The position numbers and the translations under genes were made by a program. Shown here piece after piece: positions 1 through 8,186 of a DNA stretch of 32,210 nucleotides. The notes under the pieces are model-generated. The model was not told where the DNA came from and did not search any database. It saw only the letters and a list, made by a program, of their open reading frames with translations. Every line of letters starts with the position of its first letter. Position 1 is the stretch's first letter. Source of the DNA: Bacteroidales bacterium M7 (GTDB taxonomy: Bacteria > Bacteroidota > Bacteroidia > Bacteroidales > Muribaculaceae); assembly GCA_001689515.1 (NCBI GenBank), contig LUJR01000021.1, positions 1 through 32,210 on the forward strand, in the 5' to 3' direction.

Positions 1-948
1 AATATCACCCCAAATGTCCACATCGCCTATGATGTAGAGTCCGGGGGCGAGATCGAGTGTTGCCTCGGATTTGGCTATTCCGTGACGCAGCATCGTTCCC
101 TGCATATTATACACATCCACCGTGTCTCTATCGGTATTATCAATGATGATATCGCTTACATCGGTGGGATAATCCTGATGCACTACCAGCACTGCTTTTT
201 TCTTGAAACTCAATTGCACTGTATATTCAGAGGTATCACCCGATCTGAAATTCGGAATCCTCCACGCACATGGTGAATTAGTGTCGATGAACACCTCATA
301 TGGATACCAGTGGTCAAACACGACATCCTGACGGTCTTGTGACGGTGCATATATAGGCTCTTTATCTACCGTGGGCCAGTCAGTAGTCGAACGCCCGAGC
401 TTTGAAATAAACCGGAAAGCGCCTTCCCCGACAAAAGAAGTAGTGTAATAATAGCATCGTCCGAAAGTATCTGCGTCAAAAACCTCGCCCCTGATGCCAT
501 AGTTCGCACTCCATATGTGGTCGTTTCCGCCAGGAAGAGTCCCTATCAAGATCGGAATCGCCAGTGTCTTTGCCTTGATTTCCGTCTCAGCAGTCAACGG
601 GGTTGCGACTCCAGGCACTGTTACCGAGGCCTTCATGACGGCTGTAATCGTGGAGTCAGGAGGCAGATTCGTCATCTCAAACACATGAGACGTTTTGGCT
701 GTAGTGGTCTGCTCTAAAATCGTAGGCACGGATTCATCTGCCATCATGTACTCCAGCGACACATCATATGTCAAGGATCCGGCATCGGTCAGTCCATCTG
801 CCGATACATAATACTCCACGTCTATCTCGTCAGGACTTACGGCTTCGCTTCTGACTATAGAGATGGTTATACCGTCAGCCCATGCTGGAAGCCATATCGA
901 CATCAACATGACAGCAGCACATTCCCTCATACTTTTTAAAATCTTCAT
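1..948 (-). CDS. Secreted protein of unknown function, partial (3' end outside the window)
   Basis: The minus strand is open from an ATG at 948 to the window edge (316 codons, no stop). The N-terminus has a signal peptide: a basic start, then a hydrophobic stretch ending near AWA at residues 26-28. The middle looks like beta-rich, fibronectin-like modules. Around residues 175-205 the pattern FRFISKLG...DW..VD recalls domains of secreted Bacteroidetes glycan-associated proteins. Near residue 275 a segment reading VDVYNMQG...LAPGLYII resembles the C-terminal sorting-domain pattern (VYN.QG ... L..G.Y.V) common in secreted Bacteroidetes proteins. Reading continues past it, so this may not be the extreme C-terminus. 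Function is not recognised. It is divergent from the glycosyltransferase gene and I see no clear promoter for it. Confidence 0.75.
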   Translation of the reverse strand, partial: MKILKSMRECAAVMLMSIWLPAWADGITISIVRSEAVSPDEIDVEYYVSADGLTDAGSLTYDVSLEYMMADESVPTILEQTTTAKTSHVFEMTNLPPDSTITAVMKASVTVPGVATPLTAETEIKAKTLAIPILIGTLPGGNDHIWSANYGIRGEVFDADTFGRCYYYTTSFVGEGAFRFISKLGRSTTDWPTVDKEPIYAPSQDRQDVVFDHWYPYEVFIDTNSPCAWRIPNFRSGDTSEYTVQLSFKKKAVLVVHQDYPTDVSDIIIDNTDRDTVDVYNMQGTMLRHGIAKSEATLDLAPGLYIIGDVDIWGDI

Positions 949-1040
949 AATATAACTACATTAATCTCTGTTAAAATCTACTGTTTAAACAACCCATAGA
1001 AGATTCATGTTTAAAATATCCTCACAATTATCTCTTCTAA

Positions 1041-1072
1041 TTTGCAAAACCATCTCAGTTTCCCTACTTTTG
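1041..1072 (+). promoter_or_regulatory. Bacteroidetes-type promoter for the glycosyltransferase gene
   Basis: TTTG at 1041-1044, a 20-base spacer and TACTTTTG at 1065-1072 match the Bacteroidetes -33/-7 consensus. Transcription should start near 1077, downstream of an in-frame ATG at 1042. The first usable start is therefore the ATG at 1096. Confidence 0.75.
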
Positions 1073-1095
1073 TTAATAGAAACAGCATCGCATAT

Positions 1096-2208
1096 ATGAA
1101 AATCCTTTTGCTCGGAGACTATAGCAACTGCCACCGCGCCCTGGCTACAGGACTGCGTCACCAAGGACACGAGGTGACACTTATATCTGACGGCTCTGCT
1201 TGGATGCAGTGCGAACGTGACTTAGACCTGACAAGACGACCGGGCAAATTGGGAGGACTGCATCTATTCTGGAAGATGCTCGGTCCGATGCACAGATACC
1301 TGCGCGGATATGACATTGTGGCTCTCAACGACCTTAATTTCGTGCAACTCAGACCTCAAAGACTGCGCTACATATTCGACCGACTGAAATGCGAGAACGG
1401 AGCCGTCTTTCTGACTGCCATGAGCACAGACATCGCCTATCTTGACATGGTTGCTGCCGCAGACTCACCGCTGCGCTATTCCGAATGGCACATGGGAAAC
1501 GAACCTTCCCGGTGGAGCAAACTGAATCCCGATTTATGGGGGGAATGGCATGATCCAGGTCTCGTAGACTACCAGCGTTATGCCCTTGACCACATCGATG
1601 GAGCAGTCTCTGTGCTGTATGAGTATGAACTTGGCATGCGCCGGGCGTTGGGGGCAGAAAGATCTGTTTATGGAGGCATACCAATCAACACGTCGGCATT
1701 TCATCCGGTCACTCTACCTGAGCATCCCGACAAGATCAAAATATTTCTCGGCAGAGACCGCACGCGCATGCCCATGAAAGGCACAGACATGCTTGAGGAG
1801 GCAGCCCGCGAAGTCATATCCCGTCATCCCGACCGCGCACTTCTGACCATAGTCGAGAACCGTCCATTTGCCGAATTTATCAGCCTGATGCGCGACTCTC
1901 ACGTAGTCATGGATCAAATCTACAGCTACACCCCTGCCACTACAGCCCTTATGGCAATGGCATACGGGCTCAACGTCATCAGCGGTGCAGAGCCTGAATA
2001 TTACGATTACATCAACGAGCACCACCTCCGCCCTATCATCAACGCCCCGACCGACATGGCTGGATTGATCGATACCATTGAAAATGTTGTACTCCGTCCA
2101 GAACTCATAGCCGAAAGAGGCAGTCAGTCACGCCAATTCGTAGAAAAACACAACTCCTGTGACGTAGTGGCACGCCGCTTCATCGACTTCTGGACGAGCC
2201 GCCTGTAA
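1096..2208 (+). CDS. Glycosyltransferase, GT-B fold (family 1/4-like)
   Basis: A 370-residue protein. It starts with the Rossmann-like strand MKILLLGDYSN and a following helix with GHEVTLISDG, as in family 4-type glycosyltransferases. The C-terminal half has a KGTD motif near residue 228 (MKGTDMLEEAA) and, near residues 275-310, a segment (MDQIYSY.PATTALMAMAYG) like the nucleotide-sugar-binding region of GT-B enzymes. It probably transfers a sugar in surface polysaccharide or glycoprotein synthesis, but donor and acceptor cannot be inferred. No signal peptide is seen, so it is likely cytoplasmic. The start at 1096 is chosen over 1042 because the promoter lies between them. It stands alone rather than in a polysaccharide cluster. 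Confidence 0.8.
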   Translation: MKILLLGDYSNCHRALATGLRHQGHEVTLISDGSAWMQCERDLDLTRRPGKLGGLHLFWKMLGPMHRYLRGYDIVALNDLNFVQLRPQRLRYIFDRLKCENGAVFLTAMSTDIAYLDMVAAADSPLRYSEWHMGNEPSRWSKLNPDLWGEWHDPGLVDYQRYALDHIDGAVSVLYEYELGMRRALGAERSVYGGIPINTSAFHPVTLPEHPDKIKIFLGRDRTRMPMKGTDMLEEAAREVISRHPDRALLTIVENRPFAEFISLMRDSHVVMDQIYSYTPATTALMAMAYGLNVISGAEPEYYDYINEHHLRPIINAPTDMAGLIDTIENVVLRPELIAERGSQSRQFVEKHNSCDVVARRFIDFWTSRL

Positions 2209-2240
2209 CCCTCAGTCCATCGCCATCGTATAAAAATATG

Positions 2241-2299
2241 TAGGGAGGGTTGCAGAAATACGTTGAAACACGCATGTGAGGGTGCTGCAAAACTCAGGA
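2241..2299. repeat. Degenerate copies of the GAGGGTGYTGCA repeat
   Basis: A TAGGGAGGGTTGCAGAA copy begins at 2241. A related GAGGGTGCTGCAAAACTC copy lies at 2278-2295. Both resemble the outer arm of the adjacent nested palindrome. They look like eroded members of the same intergenic repeat family. Confidence 0.6.
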
Positions 2300-2323
2300 A
2301 TCATGTAATAAACGCCGTCAAAT

Positions 2324-2491
2324 TTGTAGGGAGGGTGTTGCAGAACTCCGAATCGCACAATGTTGTAGGGACATGCCACGGCATGTCTAATCTGCAAATG
2401 CTTGAGTATCAGCTGACATGCCATGGCATGTCCCTACATCATACAGGTAGAATCACCACAATTGACAGGTTCTGCAACACCCTCCCTACAA
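2324..2491. repeat. Nested palindromic repeat island (two repeat types, one inside the other)
   Basis: The outer arms at 2324-2346 and 2469-2491 are a perfect 23-base inverted repeat (TTGTAGGGAGGG... and ...CCCTCCCTACAA). Inside them, 2364-2387 and 2415-2438 form a second inverted repeat in which each arm is itself a palindrome, GACATGCC-NN-GGCATGTC, with a TGTAGGG head. The island sits between the convergent glycosyltransferase and coaE genes. It could act as a bidirectional terminator-like structure, but no T tract is visible. Confidence 0.85.
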
Positions 2492-2519
2492 GCATGTTTC
2501 AATGCTTTCCCTAAGCGTC

Positions 2520-3104
2520 CTATGGGGCAACGCTCACGGCATTAAGCACCTGCGGGAGCAATGCCGCCGCTCCATCATTGTCTATCGCAATGGTATGGGG
2601 ATGTACATGGACCGGAGTATATGCAGCCTGAGACGCGATGCGGGCTTTGACTTCTGCCTCCGACAGATTGTTGCGCATCATAACTCTCGCTATGCGCACT
2701 GACTCCGAGGCTGAGACTTCCCACACCTCATCTACCATGGAATCCATACCGCTCTGATAGAGGATGGCAGTCTCGACAAACAGCATCCCATCATCTGCAT
2801 GCCTGTGACACCAATCCTTGAAATCTTCTCTGACCGCTCCATGCACTATCTTGTTAAGCACATCAAGAGCCATAGCGTCATTAAAAACCAGACCCGAAAG
2901 GCATTGGCGGTCTATCTCATTATCTTGCGTTATACAGCTGTCGGATATTTCAGATGCGATACGTCTTTTGATCTCATCAGAGGTATCCATCAGACGACGT
3001 GCACGGCTGTCACAATCATATACACGCCAACCCATAACTGACACCATCCGTGACACGACACTTTTTCCCGAACCTATGCCTCCGCTTATAGCTATTATAC
3101 GCAT
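2520..3104 (-). CDS. coaE: Dephospho-CoA kinase
   Basis: CoaE phosphorylates the 3'-hydroxyl of dephospho-CoA with ATP, the last step of coenzyme A synthesis in the cytoplasm. The protein has 194 residues, normal for the family. It opens with the P-loop GGIGSGKS at residues 8-15, followed by a CoaE-typical VYDCDS segment near residue 28 that fits the acceptor-binding Asp. VETAILYQSG near residue 109 matches the conserved P(L)L(F/Y)E-type region, and the RI..R..A substrate-binding helix follows. It is the last gene of nusB-yajC-ybbR-coaE, 20 bases after ybbR, so it is probably transcribed with them. The repeat island lies directly downstream. Confidence 0.95.
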   Translation of the reverse strand: MRIIAISGGIGSGKSVVSRMVSVMGWRVYDCDSRARRLMDTSDEIKRRIASEISDSCITQDNEIDRQCLSGLVFNDAMALDVLNKIVHGAVREDFKDWCHRHADDGMLFVETAILYQSGMDSMVDEVWEVSASESVRIARVMMRNNLSEAEVKARIASQAAYTPVHVHPHTIAIDNDGAAALLPQVLNAVSVAP

Positions 3105-3124
3105 CCTCTAAGAAATCGTTCCCC

Positions 3125-4117
3125 TTAATCAGCTCTTTCTATGATATACTCCACACTATCAGGCGTAACAGTCACACCTGAGAAAAACGGCGGGACAGCC
3201 CCGATACGCACAGGTATCTTCTTCGTGACCACATTCACGTCATCATAGTCCACATAAGCTCTCAGAGGATAATCTTTGTTATAGACACCCATAGGCACGA
3301 GATATGTAAATGTCACCTTTGACGGAAATGTTATAAGCGATGTATGTGGTGGGAGACCGACCACATCCACCGTGGCTTGACGGCGCTTGGATATGAGCGG
3401 CTCAACCGGGATGGTGACCTCGACAGTCGATGGTACCACCTTGGCATCTGCCATTGACCGTACCGCCACAGTCACCTGCGTCGTATCTTTTATACCTGAC
3501 ATGGCTACAGGCTCAGTCACCACATATTTCATATCCGATGGAAGTGCGGTGGTAGAATACACCGTCACCGAATCTGTGCTTGCCGTCACAGGTCCGCTCA
3601 AAGTGTACTGCAGATCCGGCTTGATATCAGCCACGACATGAAGTGGCAGTCTGACACCCGGATTAGTGGTATATGCAACCCCTAAAGTATCAGGCTTGAT
3701 GGTATTGATGACAACCCCGTTGCCGAAATAATCTCTAAGCCGTGCATCCAGACGGATACGTGACACGGAGAGCCGTTCCCTTTTAGTCGCATAGTCTCTG
3801 AACTTCAGTGTCAGCCTTGGCATCGCGCCCCACTCATATCTGATAAGCTGGGCACCCTTGCCCCTGACCGACACATTGATCGATGCCGGCACATTGCCCA
3901 GGATATGCACACTGTCAGGCACCTCGGCAATCTCTATCGGCACCTCATAATCTTTGGTTATCTCCGAGTCAAGCGACAGAAGCACCCAGAACACAAACGC
4001 TATCAGTACAAACAAAAGATACATCAGCACGTCCTTCCCTTTGGAAGAACGTGCCGCTGTGGTCAACGAGGCTCGCGCCTGTTTTATCTTGTCGTATATG
4101 GGATTGTTTGATGCCAT
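3125..4117 (-). CDS. YbbR-domain protein, membrane-anchored
   Basis: A 330-residue protein with one transmembrane segment at about residues 30-48 after a short basic cytoplasmic tail. A long beta-rich extracytoplasmic part follows that fits repeated YbbR domains (DYEVPIEI...VPD, later LPLHVV and PVEP... strands). In Firmicutes the YbbR protein CdaR interacts with the diadenylate cyclase CdaA. No cyclase gene lies nearby here, so that role cannot be assumed. The position between yajC and coaE follows the usual Bacteroidetes order. The gap to yajC is 38 bases, so co-transcription is likely. Confidence 0.85.
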   Translation of the reverse strand: MASNNPIYDKIKQARASLTTAARSSKGKDVLMYLLFVLIAFVFWVLLSLDSEITKDYEVPIEIAEVPDSVHILGNVPASINVSVRGKGAQLIRYEWGAMPRLTLKFRDYATKRERLSVSRIRLDARLRDYFGNGVVINTIKPDTLGVAYTTNPGVRLPLHVVADIKPDLQYTLSGPVTASTDSVTVYSTTALPSDMKYVVTEPVAMSGIKDTTQVTVAVRSMADAKVVPSTVEVTIPVEPLISKRRQATVDVVGLPPHTSLITFPSKVTFTYLVPMGVYNKDYPLRAYVDYDDVNVVTKKIPVRIGAVPPFFSGVTVTPDSVEYIIERAD

Positions 4118-4155
4118 GTAATGTTCACGTCAGGCACCATCGCATGTGGCGAGGG

Positions 4156-4491
4156 TTATTTCTTCTCCTCGGGGTTGCTGCCGGTGGCTTCGATATCAAG
4201 AGCCGAAGGATACACTGAACCTTTGTCGACACGCAGAGAGAAGCCTTTGTCTACCTCGAGCACGATATAGGTATCCTTGATGTCCTTCACCTTGCCGTAG
4301 ATGCCGCCAGCCGAGATGACCTGGTCACCCTTCTGGATGCCTTCGCGGAATTTGCGTATCTCCTTCTGCTTCTTCTGCTGCGGACGGATCATGAAGAAAT
4401 AAAACACCACAATCAAGCCCACAATCATGAGCATGTTCATCATACCTGAACTTGAGGCTGCGCCATCGAGGGTTATAAGATTGAAAAGCAT
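4156..4491 (-). CDS. yajC: Preprotein translocase accessory subunit YajC
   Basis: YajC is a small inner-membrane protein that associates with SecDF and the SecYEG translocon. The 111-residue product has one hydrophobic segment at about residues 17-35. The family signature MIRPQQKKQKE follows directly, then the conserved GD.V...GGIYGKV region near residues 54-68. The length is typical. It lies 106 bases after nusB in the same direction, followed by ybbR and coaE. No secD or secF is in the window, as is common when yajC travels with nusB in this phylum. Confidence 0.95.
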   Translation of the reverse strand: MLFNLITLDGAASSSGMMNMLMIVGLIVVFYFFMIRPQQKKQKEIRKFREGIQKGDQVISAGGIYGKVKDIKDTYIVLEVDKGFSLRVDKGSVYPSALDIEATGSNPEEKK

Positions 4492-4597
4492 AGTTACAAT
4501 AAAGAAAAGTAAAATTGATGAGTTTCAGTTATTATTCTATCGTTCACAAAGGTAAGGAAACTATCGTGAGGGGCTGAAATAATAATTGTTAAAATTT

Positions 4598-6019
4598 TCA
4601 ATTATCACGCATCAGCCTACCCTCTTCCTTGAGGTGATTGATGATCGAATAAAGCACACCGTTGATAAATTTGCCGCTTCGCGGAGTGCTGTAGCTGTTG
4701 GCTATCTCGATATACTCGTTGAGAGTGACCGGTATGGGTATCTGCGGATAGTTGAGCATCTCGGCTATGGCAACCGACATGATGATGACATCCATGAATG
4801 CCAGTCGTTCGGAGTCCCATGCCTGGTTGTCGACATAATTATCCACCAGTGTGCGGTATTCGTCATAATTCTCCACGACATTGACAAACAGGTCTGCGCC
4901 GAAACGCGCGTCCTCATCGTCCTTATACTGCGGAAGCACGGGATCCTTAGACTGTGCGGACGCAAACTTGCGTAGTGTCTTGAGAGCAAAAGTACCCATT
5001 ATCTCAAGGTCGTCGTTCCAATAGACCGACTTGGATTCCAACACCTCAGCGAGTTCATCATCAGGGAGAATGATCGACTTCATCACCTGGCGCCAGAAAT
5101 CACAGTCATCACTAAGAGTGGGAGCAGGCAACTCAAGGTATTTCTTATACTCCTCCGATTCGAGGATGCGCTTAAGCAGATGCGAGAGCAGGTCAGTATC
5201 GTCAGTCCACTCTCCGGGATGAGCCTCGGCGTATTCCTTGATGGATTCGTTGTCAGCAAGGAGCTTCACCAGACGGTTGTCTATGAGACGAGTATCAGGA
5301 TTGAGATCCTGGCTGGTAGGCAGATACTTGTTACGTGCATTGTCGAGCTGGAGGTCATAGCAGCGGGTAATCTCCACGGGAAGAGTCAGTAGTGCATGAT
5401 AGAGCTGGTAAGCCTTGTCAAGCGAACGGTCGAGTGCATTACGCGCTTCGGCGAAGCCAGAGTGTTCACCGTCAAACTCTTCCAACGTCTTGATGAGGTT
5501 CTCGATGCCCAGTTCCAGACCATTGAGAGTAAACTCATCGCTTCGGCGTGCCCCTTCCTGAAATGCCGCACTCTTCTCAATCACAGTCTTGAACATGACT
5601 GTCCAGAACTGCACATCCTCCTTGATGCCTCGGTTACGGGCACGGAGATACTTCTTGTACAAATCGGAAGATATTACAGCATTATATATGGCTGAAAGAC
5701 CTGCGTCAAAATTTCCGACTGTCGACGTGCCACGGTTGATGATTGTGCGGATATCATCGTTGGCAGCAAGAGCGCGGATGATACCAGACTGGTTGAGACG
5801 CGGATTGACAGGGATAGAGAGCTTCACCTGATCGGGAGAGACACGGTAGCCCGAAATCTCCAGCATCAGCAGAAGCGAATCGATATAGACTGAGTATGCA
5901 AACGATTGATCCTTAGTAGGATTGGCAGGTGCGGGCTGGATTTTAAACTGATTGCGTGTCAACAGATAGGAATACAGCATCTGTACGACCTTCATGCGGA
6001 TAAGGACTCGATTAATCAT
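4598..6019 (-). CDS. nusB: NusB-family antitermination factor with a tandemly duplicated N-terminal region
   Basis: NusB binds boxA RNA with NusE (ribosomal protein S10) to promote antitermination of rRNA transcription. The last ~100 residues (about 370-465) carry the NusB fold: FMDVIIMSVAIAEML, then VTLNEYIEIA and STPRSGKFINGVL. The N-terminus MINRVLIRMKVVQMLYSY is the usual Bacteroidetes NusB start. The protein has 473 residues, against my recollection of roughly 310 for Bacteroides and 140 in E. coli. The extra length is explained by an internal duplication. Residues about 37-182 resemble about 199-352: FAYSVYIDSLL against KAYQLYHALL, and DLYKKYLRARNR...FWTVMFKTVI against EEYKKYLELPAP...FWRQVMKSII. 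It is the first gene of the nusB-yajC-ybbR-coaE group. I see no clear promoter, only the 6086-6170 repeat upstream. Confidence 0.9.
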   Translation of the reverse strand: MINRVLIRMKVVQMLYSYLLTRNQFKIQPAPANPTKDQSFAYSVYIDSLLLMLEISGYRVSPDQVKLSIPVNPRLNQSGIIRALAANDDIRTIINRGTSTVGNFDAGLSAIYNAVISSDLYKKYLRARNRGIKEDVQFWTVMFKTVIEKSAAFQEGARRSDEFTLNGLELGIENLIKTLEEFDGEHSGFAEARNALDRSLDKAYQLYHALLTLPVEITRCYDLQLDNARNKYLPTSQDLNPDTRLIDNRLVKLLADNESIKEYAEAHPGEWTDDTDLLSHLLKRILESEEYKKYLELPAPTLSDDCDFWRQVMKSIILPDDELAEVLESKSVYWNDDLEIMGTFALKTLRKFASAQSKDPVLPQYKDDEDARFGADLFVNVVENYDEYRTLVDNYVDNQAWDSERLAFMDVIIMSVAIAEMLNYPQIPIPVTLNEYIEIANSYSTPRSGKFINGVLYSIINHLKEEGRLMRDN

Positions 6020-6085
6020 ATCTCTATACGTTTATCTATATCAATGTTCTAAATACTAAGGAATATGTGCAGACCTGGCTGACCA

Positions 6086-6170
6086 TGTAGGGACATGCCG
6101 TGGCATGTCCGCTGGACACAGGATGGGATGCATCTGCTTAGAGGCGGACATGCCACGGCATGTCCCTACA
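6086..6170. repeat. Perfect 27-base inverted repeat of the GACATGCC palindrome family
   Basis: The arms at 6086-6112 and 6144-6170 are exact reverse complements separated by 31 bases. Each arm contains the palindrome GACATGCC-NN-GGCATGTC with TGTAGGG at the outer edge and GC at the inner edge. The doublet lies in the 243-base gap between the regulator gene and nusB. Apart from this repeat I see only AT-rich DNA in the gap. Confidence 0.9.
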
Positions 6171-6262
6171 GCACGGCTGATGCACCCATTTCAAGCCGAA
6201 AAATCCGACTGCAAAGTTATGAAATTTTACGCAATCTGACACACTGACTGCGCCTCATATCG

Positions 6263-7948
6263 TCAGAAATTTGCAAAATAGTCAGTCCACACCACTTCGG
6301 GCGACAGTCCGAGCTTAGCGCGCAGACGCTGACGATGTTTTTTAACTGATTCGGGGCGTATCAGCAGAAGCCGCGCTATATGCTTCGTGTCAAGCCCCAT
6401 GCTGAGCAGGCAGCACAATCTGACGTCCCCCTGCGTCAGCACCGGATATGCCTCGCGAAGCTTCTCTACAAAACCCGGACGCATCTCTGTAAATACTGCC
6501 GAGAACCTCTCCCAGTCATCCTCACCTGACAGCTGTGCTTTAAGCTTGACCTTGATGCGGTCAGCATGCGACTGCACCTCGGTATGTTCCGACGAGATGT
6601 TGCCAAGGTCAGTCAATACATTACTCAGAGTCTGCTCGTTTTCGACCGCGCGGAGCTGTGCCACAGTCAGACGCCGCTTCGTATTTTCGAGATCATCATG
6701 CAAGCGCGCTTTAGTCTCCAGATGACGTCTGCGCAAGCGTATAAACAAAATCACGCCCACTGTCAGAAACAGCACTACCAATACTCCTACGGTCAGCCAC
6801 AATGTCCTGACATGTTCTTCTTGCGTCTTTACGGTAGTGTATTTGCTGAAATCGCGCATCTGACGCTGCGTGTTCATGCGCGCCATCTTGGTGGCTTCTT
6901 CATAAGCAGCCGCCTTGGTCTGCATCTCCGCAAACCTGTGGCTGAGCGCATCATACCGCTGGGTCATGCCTATCTCTTTATAATACGGCAACAATGCTTT
7001 GATGGTCTCGATGACCATCGGTGACTCATCATCAAGGTATCTCTCCAATTCAGCCGCATAGTGAGCCGCAGTGTCACGCTCGCCACATTTGAGTGCATGG
7101 CTGAGTTTCTGCCCGTAATACACCTTGACAGCGTCATGGTCTCCCACCATCCCAGCCATATACATTCCGGCAGTATCCAGATCGGCAGCATCGCCACGGA
7201 GACGGTAGAGGTCGCTGTAGACCAGCACAGAGAGTGGCGGAGACATCTGCATCAGCTCCTTCTCGGAGCGTAGGCTGTCAATCTTTGCCACATAGCGCGG
7301 ATTATTCCCATCGCCGCGTTCAAGTGCTATTATATTGAAGCGCATGATGTTTTTGAGATTGTGCATTGTATCCGGCACCCATTTGAGTATCTCGCTGAAA
7401 CACTCGAGTATCGTCGAGTCGTCCCACACATACTCATAGGCATTGTTGAGTTCCCACAGAGTCTCCACGACCACCATGCTGTCACGCACCTCTATGAAAT
7501 TTGGCAAGACACTGAAATATGTAGCTGTTTTGGATGACAGATCGGGATCCAGCACTGCCCTTTGAAGCAGCAGTCGTGAATAGAGGTAAGGAGACTGCCC
7601 TGAGTCTACCATCCCCAGAGCTTTCTTTATGACATCCATAGCCTCCTCTTGGTTCTCGTCAATCTCATAAAGATGACTCCTGACAAACAGCCCCGCAGCC
7701 ATGGCGTTGGCTCCATCGCAGCGTGATGCCATGGAATCGACAGACCGCAAAGCGCCCCTGACCTCGGTATCGTCCCACGGAGCTATCATCTCCAGACTGT
7801 CTACACGGTCAAGCATCATGTCAAGGCTGTCAGAGCCTGTCCCCCATGGTTTGAAGTCATGTTGTCCCCCATGCGAGCAACCGCACAGAGAGGCTACACA
7901 GAGACTACCATACAATATTTTTGTCAAAAAAGATGTGATAGGTTTCAT
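6263..7948 (-). CDS. Membrane-tethered TPR regulator with C-terminal HTH
   Basis: A 561-residue predicted signal-responsive transcription factor. Residues 1-24 look like a lipoprotein signal ending LCGC, with the Cys at residue 24. Residues about 40-370 are helical and fit TPR-like repeats facing the periplasm. A transmembrane segment lies at about 383-404 (LWLTVGVLVVLFLTVGVILF). A cytoplasmic coiled coil (about 405-470) leads to a LuxR-like HTH at about 502-549 (LTQGDVRLCCLLSMGLDTKHIARLL...VKKHRQRLRAKLGL). This layout is common in Bacteroidetes, where such proteins often control neighbouring genes. The start at 7948 is chosen because the promoter ends five bases before it. The longer reading from 7987 would begin upstream of transcription. 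Target genes are unknown. Confidence 0.85.
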   Translation of the reverse strand: MKPITSFLTKILYGSLCVASLCGCSHGGQHDFKPWGTGSDSLDMMLDRVDSLEMIAPWDDTEVRGALRSVDSMASRCDGANAMAAGLFVRSHLYEIDENQEEAMDVIKKALGMVDSGQSPYLYSRLLLQRAVLDPDLSSKTATYFSVLPNFIEVRDSMVVVETLWELNNAYEYVWDDSTILECFSEILKWVPDTMHNLKNIMRFNIIALERGDGNNPRYVAKIDSLRSEKELMQMSPPLSVLVYSDLYRLRGDAADLDTAGMYMAGMVGDHDAVKVYYGQKLSHALKCGERDTAAHYAAELERYLDDESPMVIETIKALLPYYKEIGMTQRYDALSHRFAEMQTKAAAYEEATKMARMNTQRQMRDFSKYTTVKTQEEHVRTLWLTVGVLVVLFLTVGVILFIRLRRRHLETKARLHDDLENTKRRLTVAQLRAVENEQTLSNVLTDLGNISSEHTEVQSHADRIKVKLKAQLSGEDDWERFSAVFTEMRPGFVEKLREAYPVLTQGDVRLCCLLSMGLDTKHIARLLLIRPESVKKHRQRLRAKLGLSPEVVWTDYFANF

Positions 7949-7953
7949 GTATG

Positions 7954-7984
7954 CAAAGGTATCCCCTTCCCCCTTAATTCGCAA
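7954..7984 (-). promoter_or_regulatory. Promoter of the TPR/HTH regulator (predicted leaderless)
   Basis: On the minus strand, TTG at 7984-7982, a 20-base spacer and TACCTTTG at 7961-7954 match the Bacteroidetes consensus exactly. Only five bases (CATAC) separate the -7 box from the ATG at 7948, so the transcript should start at or next to the start codon. Confidence 0.75.
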
Positions 7985-8133
7985 CATCCAGAGAGGGTTG
8001 TCCCCCTGTTTTACCCCTTGATTTTGCCATATATCCGTATGTTCGGTAGTAATTTTGCTTCATAAACAATTGAAAAATCTCTCAAGGCACTTTCCACTCC
8101 AGAGTGATGTGACCATACCTTAAATCTAAGAAG

Positions 8134-8164
8134 AAGCCCCTGCCGTCAACAACGGCAGGGGCTT
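8134..8164 (-). terminator. Hairpin terminator after aqpZ
   Basis: AAGCCCCTGCCGT pairs perfectly with ACGGCAGGGGCTT around a short CAAC-containing loop. On the minus strand it is followed by the moderately T-rich TCTTCTTAGATTT. It ends the aquaporin transcript 23 bases after the stop. Confidence 0.8.
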
Positions 8165-8186
8165 GTTACTACACGTAGGCTTCTGA

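Noticed and set aside
1042..1095. Upstream in-frame ATG giving the glycosyltransferase 18 more residues
   Set aside because: It overlaps the promoter (1041-1072), and the family-like start is at 1096.
2324..2491. CRISPR array
   Set aside because: The repeats are inverted and palindromic with no regular spacers, and there are no cas genes.
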